Below, in pieces: positions 7,690 to 15,911 of a stretch of 64,000 nt of DNA. Both the position numbers and the translations under genes were made by a program. A model generated the notes under the pieces. The model made no database searches and was not told where the DNA came from. It saw only the letters and a list, made by a program, of their open reading frames with translations. Within the stretch, counting starts at the first letter, position 1. The number at the start of each line of letters is the position of its first letter. The stretch comes from Neptunomonas japonica DSM 18939 (GTDB lineage Bacteria > Pseudomonadota > Gammaproteobacteria > Pseudomonadales > Balneatricaceae), in contig NZ_AUGR01000009.1 of NCBI RefSeq assembly GCF_000422765.1, positions 62,001 to 126,000 of the forward strand. Direction: 5' to 3'.

Positions 7690-9213
7690 ATGAAGCAACT
7701 ATTAGCACAATGGCATTTACAACCCACACTCCTTGAAGCACGGCGTATTCGAGAAGCGCTATCCGAGGTATTAGCTCTGCATAAAGTGCCTGATGCGGAT
7801 CATTTTTTATTGGCCTGTGCTGAGCTAATTATTAACCTTTATCGTTACCCTGACCCTAAGCCAAGCAATGTCATTGTGCGATTTGGTAAAGATGATTTTC
7901 ATTGGTGCTTTGAGGTACTCGATAATGGCCCGACTTTTACTCAGTTTAGCCAACTGCTCAATGACACCGATCCTGCCATCGCTGCTGAAAACGGCATGGG
8001 TCTTAAGTTGCTCGCGCATTATTTTGCTGACTTTAACTATGTTCCCGCATGTTATCGGGATGATGCCTGCAATCTTATGTTGCTGTGTAAACCCTTAACA
8101 GCACAAGGGCAGCCACTAAACCGTATATTAATTGTTGATGATGACCCTACGTACCGCGCTGTGTTATCCGCTTATTTATCCGCTCACTATGTCGTTATTC
8201 AAGCGGACAGTGTGCCTCAAGCGCGCGAGCAGATTTTAAAATACAAACCCATATTGGTTATCTGCGATATCCGCATGCCGGGGCAAGATGGTACGGCATT
8301 ATTTGACCAGATAAGTTATATACCGGATGTTTCTAATACGGCGTTTGTTTATCTTTCGGGTTGCACAGAAGCTGCACTAATAGAACGTGCGGTGAGCCGA
8401 CCTATCGATGATTATTTATCAAAACCTGTCGATAAGGCGCTTCTTCTTGCGACTATCAAGCGTGTCTTGATGCGCCGCTCTTACCTAACGACTCAGCTAA
8501 TGAGAGTTCAGGATGAGAAAATAACACTGGGGTTACAGCCTAGTTTGCCTGAGGAGTTTTCTGGTTTTCGCAGTACTTTACGTAGTATCTGCCCAGAGCC
8601 CGGTGGTGGTGATCTTTTACAACTTAATGAAACCCCGAATGCTGCATTACTGGTGTTCGCAGATCTGATGGGCCATGGCGTTACCCCAAAAGGGTTTGCT
8701 TATGCGTTAGCGGGGTACCTTAAAGGTTTGTGCTCTGCCAGAGCTGACCTTCACAGTAATATTTGTGGTTTACTTGAACTCTTATCTAACAGCTTTGATT
8801 CTGACCCAGTCTTAAAAGAGACGCTGGCAACCCTGATGCTCTTATCGTTTTCATCCAAGGGTGAAATTTGTATTGCCAACGCAGGCCATCCTTTTCCGAT
8901 TTTGATGACTCGCAATAATGTTAAACAGATATCCGTTGATGGGCCTCTACCGGGATTAGGGCTGGCAAACTATGAAGAGCACTGCTTCACGTTGCACGAT
9001 AAAGAGCGATTGCTGGTGTTCTCTGATGGTTTTTTGGATGCAGGAGAGCCCATCTCGAATGAGTTATCTAAGATACTCAAACACAGTATGACGTTACCTA
9101 TCTCTGCTGCAGGAGATTACTTGCTGCAGTGGCGTTTAAATCATGGAATAGTGGCCGATGACCTAACGCTCATATTATTAGAAATAGATGAGGCAGCTAT
9201 AGCTCTTGATTAA
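7690..9213 (+). CDS. SypE-like switch protein: HATPase kinase, receiver and PP2C phosphatase in one chain
   Basis: 507 aa from ATG 7690, which has GGTGA six bases upstream; in-frame GTG codons at 7672 and 7681 are less likely. Residues 1-140 form an RsbW-like ATPase (N box 'ELIINLYRYP', G1 'LDNGP', G2 'NGMGL'). Residues 145-265 form a receiver with phospho-acceptor near D193 ('ICDIRMPG') and a lysine in 'LSKPVD'. Residues 290-505 form a SpoIIE/RsbU-type PP2C phosphatase with 'GGGDLL', 'DLMGHG', 'NAGHPF', 'SDGFLDAGE' and 'DDLTL', so the metal-binding aspartates are kept. The same kinase-receiver-phosphatase order is found in V. fischeri SypE, which phosphorylates and dephosphorylates the STAS protein SypA. 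The likely target here is the STAS protein at 12428. Confidence 0.85.
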   Translation: MKQLLAQWHLQPTLLEARRIREALSEVLALHKVPDADHFLLACAELIINLYRYPDPKPSNVIVRFGKDDFHWCFEVLDNGPTFTQFSQLLNDTDPAIAAENGMGLKLLAHYFADFNYVPACYRDDACNLMLLCKPLTAQGQPLNRILIVDDDPTYRAVLSAYLSAHYVVIQADSVPQAREQILKYKPILVICDIRMPGQDGTALFDQISYIPDVSNTAFVYLSGCTEAALIERAVSRPIDDYLSKPVDKALLLATIKRVLMRRSYLTTQLMRVQDEKITLGLQPSLPEEFSGFRSTLRSICPEPGGGDLLQLNETPNAALLVFADLMGHGVTPKGFAYALAGYLKGLCSARADLHSNICGLLELLSNSFDSDPVLKETLATLMLLSFSSKGEICIANAGHPFPILMTRNNVKQISVDGPLPGLGLANYEEHCFTLHDKERLLVFSDGFLDAGEPISNELSKILKHSMTLPISAAGDYLLQWRLNHGIVADDLTLILLEIDEAAIALD

Positions 9214-9934
9214 GTAACACCATACGGCTGAGGCGTTGGCGGATCTTTTCCATCCAGTTAGGAAAGAAGCGGTCTAGCCGATGGCTTTCACGTATGAGCT
9301 CTTGTTGTAAGCTGGGTGTGAAGCAGTCATTCATAATGACGCCTGCTAATACCGCTCCTGTTTGTTTAAGTATCTCATTGCTTTCATTAATCTGTGTTTC
9401 TGTCGTTACACCACTAATGATGGTCAGCAAGGTCGCTTTGCTAGCAGCGCACAGTGAATCGACACAGATAGCTTCTTCACGAATAATTAAGTCATCTTCA
9501 AATGTTTTTTTGCTGGCGAGCAATGGCGCTGCATCGCAAATGACTAAATCAAAACGTTGCTCACAGCTATCAAAAAATGCTTTCAGGGTTTCCTGATCTT
9601 TGAACTCAACACAATGGATAGACTTCTCGGGGCAAGAGAGCAACACTAAACCTGAGTATTGTGTTGCTTGTGCGGCATGCTCCCAATGGCCTGTTAAGGG
9701 TAACCACTCGTTGCGTACTAAGTTTAGTCGTTCGTGCAAGCACGGAGAGTAATGGCTAAGCTCAACTAATAATACATGCTTGCCAGACTCAGCTGCGCGT
9801 TTTGCTATGGCTAAAGCCAGCTCACTGTTACCGCTTTTTCTGTTGGTTCCGCATAGTGTTATTTGTCGCAAGTTAAGGCGCAACATACGTGAGTACACGG
9901 TTTCTAGTGCTTGAGTGTTATGTAGCTTATCCAT
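9197..9934 (-). CDS. SypD-like BY-kinase/ParA-type ATPase with degenerate nucleotide site
   Basis: 245 aa from ATG 9934 (GGAG eight bases upstream; ATG 9940 is too close). The fold is that of the cytoplasmic domain of bacterial tyrosine kinases of the CpsD/Wzc family: P-loop position 'GTNRKSGNSELALAIA', strand 'KHVLLVELS', and Walker B 'FDLVICDAAPLL'. The P-loop has Asn where the catalytic Lys of GK(S/T) belongs, and the Walker A' strand reads VEL instead of the usual acidic D-x-D. No C-terminal tyrosine cluster is present. It may be a structural co-polymerase partner rather than an active kinase. Ends with a 17-bp convergent overlap with the SypE-like gene. Confidence 0.7.
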   Translation of the reverse strand: MDKLHNTQALETVYSRMLRLNLRQITLCGTNRKSGNSELALAIAKRAAESGKHVLLVELSHYSPCLHERLNLVRNEWLPLTGHWEHAAQATQYSGLVLLSCPEKSIHCVEFKDQETLKAFFDSCEQRFDLVICDAAPLLASKKTFEDDLIIREEAICVDSLCAASKATLLTIISGVTTETQINESNEILKQTGAVLAGVIMNDCFTPSLQQELIRESHRLDRFFPNWMEKIRQRLSRMVLLNQEL

Positions 9935-9963
9935 TTGCATCGCTCCACGAAAAGGTAAGTATT

Positions 9964-12054
9964 TTATAAACCGATAAGGTGAGCAAAAGAGAACACAGTG
10001 ATGGACTCTTGCAGTGTGCTCACAAATCGATACCAGCCGCTTTGCTCTTTGCTTGGAACATATAAGGTATCTCCGGCACGGATTGCGGGCAGTTTGCTGA
10101 AGTCGCCTGTTTTAGCAAAATCTACCAAATCAAACAGTCGTGAGTGCGCTTCACCATCAACACGGTTGACTACCATAATGCGGTCCTGCAAGGCGCTATT
10201 CATTGGTCCACCAGCTTCAGCAAGCAGATCAAGGACTGTCATGTTGTCATCGAAGGTGTAACGGCCAGGGCGAGCAACGGCACCTAATACACGAATAACG
10301 GTTTCTTTGGGTTTTTCTAACCATGCTCGGTCACGTTTAGGGATAAAGATGACATCTTCGTTTTGTACGGTGGGTAACATGCTGTCATCGCCTGTTTGGA
10401 AATAACGATGAAGGTTGAGCTGGGATACATTGGTTTTTCCGTCACGGCGATGCGTAATACGAACATTTGCTAAGTCTGCATTACCCGTTGGCCCCTGTGC
10501 TGCGGATAAAATATCAAGAAAGTTAAGTTCATTGTTAAAGGCGTAACGGCCGGGAGCACCGACTTGTCCAAAAATGTAGATTGAACGGTCGCTTGATTGC
10601 CTTACCCATTGAGAGCGGTTGTCGTTAGGGTCTTTAGGAAGCTCAGGAATAACCACGGTATCACCTGCACGCACTACTGGGACCGTACGAATATCGCCAC
10701 CTTTATCGAGAAATTTCTTAAGATCAAAACTGACAGAGCGGGTAATGCCATCTGCGCTTGCTTTAAGTACTTGTAAGTGAGAAGTGTCAGCGCCAGCGAC
10801 CGGGCCGCCTGCATGAGCAATAAGGTCCATTAAGGTCATTTCCGTCGCCCACTCGTAGCGCCCTGGGCGGTTAACAGCACCAATGATACGTACCGCGCGA
10901 TTGGGATGAACTTTTAACCAGCTCTTTTCATTCATATCCGTTTTTTCAGGGACGAGAATCGCATCACCTGGCATAATTTGCGGTAAACGACCGCGCTTTT
11001 GTCCATCAACATAGCCTTGTAGATCAAAAGGAGTGACTTGACCGTTTGCACGTATTATTTTGATTTGTCGTGTTTCGGCGAAACGGGTTGGCCCACCAGC
11101 GGTCGCTAATAAGTCATAAAAACCACTGCCATCGCCCATTTCCATAGCGCCAGGTTTGAACACTTCACCCATAACATAAACCGTACGAGATCCATTCTTT
11201 ACTTGCTCTGTGGCTTGGGGAATAAAAATTACATCACCTTGGCGAATGCCTGGCATTAGCTTAGGGTTGCCTGTATCAAGGTATTCACGCATGTTAAATG
11301 GGAAGGGTTGGCCGTTATGGATAATGCGAATTTGTTCAATACCTGCGTAACGGGTAACACCACCGGCACGCATAATCATATCCATTACTGAAGCATCATT
11401 TTTAAACGCAAAAGTACCGGGACGATGCACTTCACCAAAAACCTTGATAGAGTCTCCTCCTGTGCCCGCATCACCGGATGCAGTTAGTGTTTTGGCATCA
11501 AACTCAACTTGTACGTTACCAATGAGAGGGGAGGCCGGTACAAAAATTTCATCCATAGGCTCTAGTGGAGGTAGGCTACTTGGGTCGCCACTATCTAGGT
11601 ATTCTTTGTAGTTGAACTCAATAAGGCCGCTGTTACGTCGGATCTGTAGCTTATCAAGCTGTGCACCTTGAGCTAGTCCTCCGGCACGGTTGATAGCCAT
11701 TTGCACATTAGAGCGCACTGGCAGATCAACAGAGCCTGGTTTTTTAACATAGCCCAGTACCATCACCGACAGACGTCTCTCTTTAAGAATAAGATTGAAG
11801 CGGCTTAAATCACGGTATACCGAACTTAGCTGTTCTTGCAGGAGTGTTTTCGATTCATTTAAAGAAAGCCCTTTCAGTGTGATAGAACCTATTTCAGGTA
11901 GGTTGATCTGACCTTCATTATTTATCTGAAAATTGCTTTCAAAGGCAGTCTCACCAGGTAGCTTGATTTGCAGTACATCACCAGGGCGCAGGGTTTGCGC
12001 ACTCACACTGAAGCTGACCACAAATATTAATAGGTATTTAATTAGCGCTTTCAT
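9964..12054 (-). CDS. Polysaccharide export protein with six SLBB domains, SypC/Wza-like
   Basis: 696 aa from ATG 12054. This ATG forms an ATGA overlap with the upstream gene and has GGGGAG eight bases before it; ATG 12060 is too close. A signal peptide ends near 'SVSAQ' with no lipobox cysteine. Residues about 20-110 are a Poly_export domain ('LRPGDVLQIKLPG'). Six SLBB repeats follow, each opening with (K/R/A)PG and ending with a 'GD(V/T)...P' element: KPGSVDL, RPGTFAF, KPGAMEM, RPGRYEW, APGRYAF, RPGRYTF. Wza itself has two to three, so this is an extended periplasmic collar. Expected to form the outer membrane export channel. Confidence 0.85.
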   Translation of the reverse strand: MKALIKYLLIFVVSFSVSAQTLRPGDVLQIKLPGETAFESNFQINNEGQINLPEIGSITLKGLSLNESKTLLQEQLSSVYRDLSRFNLILKERRLSVMVLGYVKKPGSVDLPVRSNVQMAINRAGGLAQGAQLDKLQIRRNSGLIEFNYKEYLDSGDPSSLPPLEPMDEIFVPASPLIGNVQVEFDAKTLTASGDAGTGGDSIKVFGEVHRPGTFAFKNDASVMDMIMRAGGVTRYAGIEQIRIIHNGQPFPFNMREYLDTGNPKLMPGIRQGDVIFIPQATEQVKNGSRTVYVMGEVFKPGAMEMGDGSGFYDLLATAGGPTRFAETRQIKIIRANGQVTPFDLQGYVDGQKRGRLPQIMPGDAILVPEKTDMNEKSWLKVHPNRAVRIIGAVNRPGRYEWATEMTLMDLIAHAGGPVAGADTSHLQVLKASADGITRSVSFDLKKFLDKGGDIRTVPVVRAGDTVVIPELPKDPNDNRSQWVRQSSDRSIYIFGQVGAPGRYAFNNELNFLDILSAAQGPTGNADLANVRITHRRDGKTNVSQLNLHRYFQTGDDSMLPTVQNEDVIFIPKRDRAWLEKPKETVIRVLGAVARPGRYTFDDNMTVLDLLAEAGGPMNSALQDRIMVVNRVDGEAHSRLFDLVDFAKTGDFSKLPAIRAGDTLYVPSKEQSGWYRFVSTLQESITVFSFAHLIGL

Positions 12055-12431
12055 AAACATATCTCCCCGTTGCTATTCTGCCCAGATCCTTGTTGAACCA
12101 TCACCAATGGTTTTTCCTGTTCAATTTGGCGTATTAAAGTCTCGGCCTGTTGCAGTGGGCTATCGACTGCTTGTAATAACTCAGCGTCATAGAGACGGCG
12201 GCTTTGAATCAGTAGTTGCTGAGCAATTTGATATCGTTCGGTGCGATGCTGAGTTGATGTGTGTTGTTGCATTTTTTGCTCACACATCAATAGACGAGAG
12301 GCAAGAGGGTGCTCATCTTCTGTAATAGGGAAACGCTCAGCAACGCCTCCTTGGCCTTCGGTAACCCAATAGAAACAACCACTGCATTGGCTTAAAGAAA
12401 GCACCAGTAATGTACTTGCGAGGGCGTTCAT
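12051..12431 (-). CDS. Small putative lipoprotein of the export operon
   Basis: 126 aa. It has ATGA overlaps with both neighbours (12428-12431 and 12051-12054), so it is translationally coupled between the STAS and export genes. The N-terminus is a short hydrophobic signal followed by cysteines at 'LSQCSGC'; either could be the lipidated residue, although neither fits the lipobox perfectly. The rest is a helical, Gln- and Glu-rich stretch (about residues 45-110) with heptad-like spacing. No family recognised. Its place suggests an envelope partner of the export channel. Confidence 0.6.
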   Translation of the reverse strand: MNALASTLLVLSLSQCSGCFYWVTEGQGGVAERFPITEDEHPLASRLLMCEQKMQQHTSTQHRTERYQIAQQLLIQSRRLYDAELLQAVDSPLQQAETLIRQIEQEKPLVMVQQGSGQNSNGEICL

Positions 12432-12748
12432 GATGCGGACTCAGATACTGAAATGGTTTGCTCAACACGTAAGTGCTTCATTAACTCTAGAGGTTGTCCG
12501 TGGGCACCTATAATGCTCAAGGACTGCTCAAGCGTTCGGAGGCGTTTGAAAAGAAAGACAATGGCACCAATACCGGATGAGTCGATGAAATGCACATTTT
12601 CGATGTTTAACACAACATCCGTTTTACCTTGTACTAACTCATCTAGTTGAGGGCGAAGAATTTCAACGGCTAAGGCATCGAATGAGTCATTGATCACAAA
12701 GTGAAGTGTGCTATTTGCGTTTTCGGTGGTGGTCGCTAAATTTGTCAT
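12428..12748 (-). CDS. STAS domain anti-sigma-antagonist-like protein, SypA-like
   Basis: 106 aa from ATG 12748, seven bases after AAGGAG; ATG 12754 is only one base from it. One STAS domain fills the protein. The phosphorylation loop reads 'FIDSSGIGAIVFL', and the first Ser after Asp corresponds to Ser58 of SpoIIAA and the regulatory serine of SypA. It is the first gene of the operon that carries the export (SypC-like) and SypD-like genes and is driven by a strong sigma-54 promoter. Inferred to be the partner that the SypE-like protein phosphorylates and dephosphorylates. Confidence 0.8.
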   Translation of the reverse strand: MTNLATTTENANSTLHFVINDSFDALAVEILRPQLDELVQGKTDVVLNIENVHFIDSSGIGAIVFLFKRLRTLEQSLSIIGAHGQPLELMKHLRVEQTISVSESAS

Positions 12749-12757
12749 GGTCATACT

Positions 12758-12792
12758 CCTTGCTCTTTTTAGTTACTAAAGAAAGAGCAAGG
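12758..12792. repeat. Perfect 11-bp inverted repeat over the SypA-like promoter and ribosome site
   Basis: CCTTGCTCTTT (12758-12768) and AAAGAGCAAGG (12782-12792) are exact complements separated by 13 bp. The right arm contains the -12 box of the sigma-54 promoter and the left arm contains the ribosome binding site, so one arm is upstream of the expected start of transcription. Confidence 0.7.
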
Positions 12793-12801
12793 TGCGTGCC
12801 A
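12786..12801 (-). promoter_or_regulatory. Sigma-54 promoter of the SypA-like operon
   Basis: On the minus strand TGGCAC-N5-TTGCT, identical to the sigma-54 consensus including GG at -24 and GC at -12. Transcription would begin near 12774, about 25 bases before ATG 12748. Confidence 0.85.
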
Positions 12802-12872
12802 CTAATTAATCTGTTGATTTTATTAGGTTTTTTTATTGCTTAAAAAATATTCAAAACTATTAATAAGAGCCT

Positions 12873-12885
12873 TCTCATTTTGAGA
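12873..12885. promoter_or_regulatory. Enhancer palindrome TCTCA-N3-TGAGA
   Basis: Perfect 5-3-5 palindrome, 71 bp upstream of the -24 box at 12801. The same motif stands upstream of the other sigma-54 promoters of the window. It resembles the SypG-binding sequence described in V. fischeri (TTCTCA-N3-TG type, recalled from memory). Confidence 0.65.
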
Positions 12886-12929
12886 GACAGAATGAAAGAG
12901 AAGGAGTGAGCCCATTTTATGAATACTCA

Positions 12930-13607
12930 CTATTGCCCTCGGCCAGTGACCATTACAATAACTGTTTGAAAAATGATTTGTAGATCAGAGAATATCCATG
13001 ACCTTAGGTTGCCTAATTGCAGTGCGTAAGCATGATCAAATGCCACTTTATTACGAACATCGTTAAGATCACGGTCATAGCCTTGGTTTACCTGAGCCAG
13101 ACCTGTGATACCTGGCTTAAGCCCCCAAGTGCGCTCCGCAAAGTAGGGGATTGCTGCCTCTAGTTTTTGATAAAAGCCGGGGCGCTCAGGGCGAGGGCCA
13201 ATTAATGACATGTCGCCAACTAATACATTGAACAACTGTGGAAGTTCATCCAAGCGGGTTTTACGCAAAAACCGGCCGAACATAGTCACTCGAGGGTCAT
13301 TCTTTGTCGCCCATACAGCGCCAGATGCAACCTCTGCATCTAACCGCATGGTACGGAATTTATACATCCAAAATATGTCTGTCTTATTTTTATCGGCTTG
13401 TCCGATTCTTAATTGTTGAAAGATAACGGGGCCTGGAGAAGTAAGAAAGATCAGACCAGCAATGATTGGAAACAGTGGTAAACATACACACAGCGCTATG
13501 AAAGAGAGGCTAATGTCCATGATCCTTTTCAAAACAAATACTTTAATAGGAATGTAATTATCCGTGTATTTATAACTTCTTATAAAAGAAAAGTTAAAAG
13601 CATTCAT
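12930..13607 (-). CDS. Polyprenyl-phosphate sugar-1-phosphate transferase (initiating enzyme), SypR/WcaJ-like
   Basis: 225 aa, the short monotopic phosphoglycosyltransferase form. An N-terminal membrane-embedded helix (about residues 25-55) is followed by the bacterial sugar transferase domain: 'SPGPVIFQQLRIG', 'MYKFRTMR', 'RKTRLDELPQL', 'GDMSLIGPRPE', 'KPGITGLAQV'. The D-E pair of 'LDELPQ' is the catalytic dyad of this family. It loads the first sugar phosphate on undecaprenyl phosphate. Last gene of the OmpA-like/Wzz/GT operon, with an ATGA overlap to the GT2 gene. The order Wzz-GT4-GT2-sugar transferase equals sypO-P-Q-R of V. fischeri. Confidence 0.85.
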   Translation of the reverse strand: MNAFNFSFIRSYKYTDNYIPIKVFVLKRIMDISLSFIALCVCLPLFPIIAGLIFLTSPGPVIFQQLRIGQADKNKTDIFWMYKFRTMRLDAEVASGAVWATKNDPRVTMFGRFLRKTRLDELPQLFNVLVGDMSLIGPRPERPGFYQKLEAAIPYFAERTWGLKPGITGLAQVNQGYDRDLNDVRNKVAFDHAYALQLGNLRSWIFSDLQIIFQTVIVMVTGRGQ

Positions 13608-14800
13608 GATGACACCTCCTTACTAGAAACGGGTTTCCAGCAGCCGCGTTCTAAGCCCAGTAAGTAACGCGTAATACCTATTAAACTACTGAAATAGCCA
13701 TTGACGAGATAAAAAATCAAATTGAGTGGGCGTGTGAATTTACTCTTTGAGAGTAACTTTTCTGGTAAAAACAAACTCAGTCTAGCCAGCGTTATGCCAC
13801 TCACTTCGGCTAAGAGTAAGAACAAAAACAGGCTTGATCCATTTGCTAACATTGCACACAAGAATAGCTGTAGCAGTATGATAAAGGGCATGAGTGTGCG
13901 CAGGGCTTTACCTGATAAAAATGCAAAGGCGGTTCCCCCTTGGCGCGGAGATAATAATGCAGGCAGGCGTAATAATTGCTGCATATTGCCTGCCGCTATT
14001 CGAATCCTGCGGCGCTGGTCCATTTCTAAATCCGCTTGCTCCAGCTCTAAAGCTATAATGCTACAGTCGTAAACTGCAGCATAACCGGCAGCAACCATTT
14101 GCATTGGTAGGATAAAATCATCATTAATCGTGTCGGGCTCAAGTGCTTTAAAGAGAGGACGTGAAAAGAAGTACAACGCACCATGAACGCCAATTGGGCT
14201 GCCAATAGCTGCTTCACCTTGTTTAACTTCAATCTGATATTTCCAGTATTTATTTTCACCGGCACTACCAGGGTTCAATAAACGATAGGTTGCAGCTACC
14301 ACCGCAACATCAGAGTTTGAGAAATGTTGATTGGCAATTTTAAGACCATCTATCGATATCAAGGCAGAGGCATCACTTAGCGCAACAATGTCTGTATCAA
14401 GCTGTTCTATCACTTGGTTTAATATTGCAACCTTGCCTTGGTTTTTATCTAAATCTAGAATCTCTATATTGAGCCAGCTATTTTCAGGCTCTTGAGCAAC
14501 TTGGCGAGCAATATCGGCAGTATCATCTTGGCAGCCATCACAGGCAATGATCAGTTTTACTAAATCAGCAGGGTAATCCAGTGCCGCTACATTACGAACC
14601 TTGTCGGCGATAACATCGGCTTCGTTATAAGCGGGTACGAGAATCGTTATGCTTTTAAAATCGATATCTGCTTCTAGGTTGCTTACTGGAGTATGAGCGT
14701 TGCGCTTTTGTATTTTTTTAAGAATCAAAGGGTAGATCACATGATGATAAATAATCAGCAACCAACACAGGACAATTAATAGCAGTAAAGAAAATGACAT
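13604..14800 (-). CDS. Glycosyltransferase family 2, membrane-bound, SypQ-like
   Basis: 398 aa. An N-terminal membrane helix is followed by a GT-A domain (about 50-290): 'ILVPAYNEADVI', acceptor 'CDGCQDDT', 'ALSDASAL', then 'NDDFILP' and 'QRRRI', which match the ED and QxxRW-type motifs of processive GT2 enzymes. Three to four membrane segments follow (about 300-385). Overlaps the downstream sugar-transferase gene by ATGA and starts one base after the upstream GT4 stop. It elongates the repeat unit at the inner membrane; donor sugar unknown. Confidence 0.8.
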   Translation of the reverse strand: MSFSLLLLIVLCWLLIIYHHVIYPLILKKIQKRNAHTPVSNLEADIDFKSITILVPAYNEADVIADKVRNVAALDYPADLVKLIIACDGCQDDTADIARQVAQEPENSWLNIEILDLDKNQGKVAILNQVIEQLDTDIVALSDASALISIDGLKIANQHFSNSDVAVVAATYRLLNPGSAGENKYWKYQIEVKQGEAAIGSPIGVHGALYFFSRPLFKALEPDTINDDFILPMQMVAAGYAAVYDCSIIALELEQADLEMDQRRRIRIAAGNMQQLLRLPALLSPRQGGTAFAFLSGKALRTLMPFIILLQLFLCAMLANGSSLFLFLLLAEVSGITLARLSLFLPEKLLSKSKFTRPLNLIFYLVNGYFSSLIGITRYLLGLERGCWKPVSSKEVSS

Positions 14801-14801
14801 A

Positions 14802-15911
14802 TCACACCTCCAAGGTGGGTTGTGAAGATAAATTGGGCTCTAAAAGTTGAAAGTAAGCTTGTGCCGTTTTAGTCAAATCGCCTTTGCTTAAAACAAACTG
14901 GCGTGGGCTTGTTCGTCGTGAAGATAGACTGTGGTGCAGTAGTGCTTCTTGTAGCTCTTTTATATTTCCAGCAGAGACTGTTATCCCGGTTTTAGGGCAA
15001 ACAATATTTTTGCAACCGCCAACATTAGTAACAATGACGGGCACACCGCAGGCTTGGGCTTCTAGGGGAGATAGCGGTAAACCTTCGTTCAACGAAGGCA
15101 AGCAGAAGAGGTCAATGGCATGATAAAAAGGCACCATATCATTTATGTTTCCAAGAAATGTAACTCGCTCAGCAATGCCTAATTTTTCTGCAAGATCTTC
15201 TAGTGAACTACGTAAGCTTCCATCACCTGCCAGTACTAGATGCACATCAAGGTGAGTTCTACTTAAAGCCTTGAGGAGAAACTTATGGCCTTTAACTGTT
15301 TCAAGGCGTGCAGCGCAACCGACGAGTAATGTTTGCTTAGGTATTTTTAAACGTGCTTTAGCAGACGCTTTTTGTTGCTTAGTTGGCGGTAAGAAATGCT
15401 GAGTATCAACACCATTGAGAATGATTTTGGGGGTTGTGGCAGGAAAATGTTTATTCAGTGCTGTTGCTACTTCTGAACAATCAGCGACTAACATCGGCTT
15501 TAACAAGTAGATCAGGGTGCGTTGAAGCCTTTTATTACTTTTCTTATTCAAGTGCCATGCATCATGTTCAGTATGAACATGTTTAAGTTTAAGGTATTTA
15601 GCCGCCATACCTGCGTATAAAAAAGGGCCTATGTGATGGCTATGTACTGAGCTTGCTTTAAGGTGTATTAGTCTGCGAATTAGCCGTTGTACTAGTGTTA
15701 GGTCTAGGCCGGCGGATTTGTCAAAAAAGTGCAGTCGGTGTGCTGTTTCGGCTAATCTTGGCCACTGCTTGATGGCAGATGCTTTATCTCCTTCAAGGCT
15801 GAAAATATGCACTTCTGCTTGTGAGTCTAGCTGCTTAAGTAAGTCTAATGCCATGGTTTCAATGCCACCAGGGCGTAGATGTTGTACGACTTGTACAATC
15901 ACTTTATTCAT
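14802..15911 (-). CDS. Glycosyltransferase family 4, SypP-like
   Basis: 369 aa, GT-B fold. N-terminal 'LRPGGIETMALDLL' is the acceptor-side motif; C-terminal Rossmann part has 'LNGVDTQHF', 'GCAARLETVKGHKFLL', 'LAGDGSLRSSLE' and the nucleotide-sugar loop 'NEGLPLSPLEAQACGVPVI' with the E-x7-E pattern of GT4. Overlaps the Wzz-like gene by 8 bp. Adds one sugar of the repeat unit from the cytoplasmic side. Confidence 0.8.
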   Translation of the reverse strand: MNKVIVQVVQHLRPGGIETMALDLLKQLDSQAEVHIFSLEGDKASAIKQWPRLAETAHRLHFFDKSAGLDLTLVQRLIRRLIHLKASSVHSHHIGPFLYAGMAAKYLKLKHVHTEHDAWHLNKKSNKRLQRTLIYLLKPMLVADCSEVATALNKHFPATTPKIILNGVDTQHFLPPTKQQKASAKARLKIPKQTLLVGCAARLETVKGHKFLLKALSRTHLDVHLVLAGDGSLRSSLEDLAEKLGIAERVTFLGNINDMVPFYHAIDLFCLPSLNEGLPLSPLEAQACGVPVIVTNVGGCKNIVCPKTGITVSAGNIKELQEALLHHSLSSRRTSPRQFVLSKGDLTKTAQAYFQLLEPNLSSQPTLEV

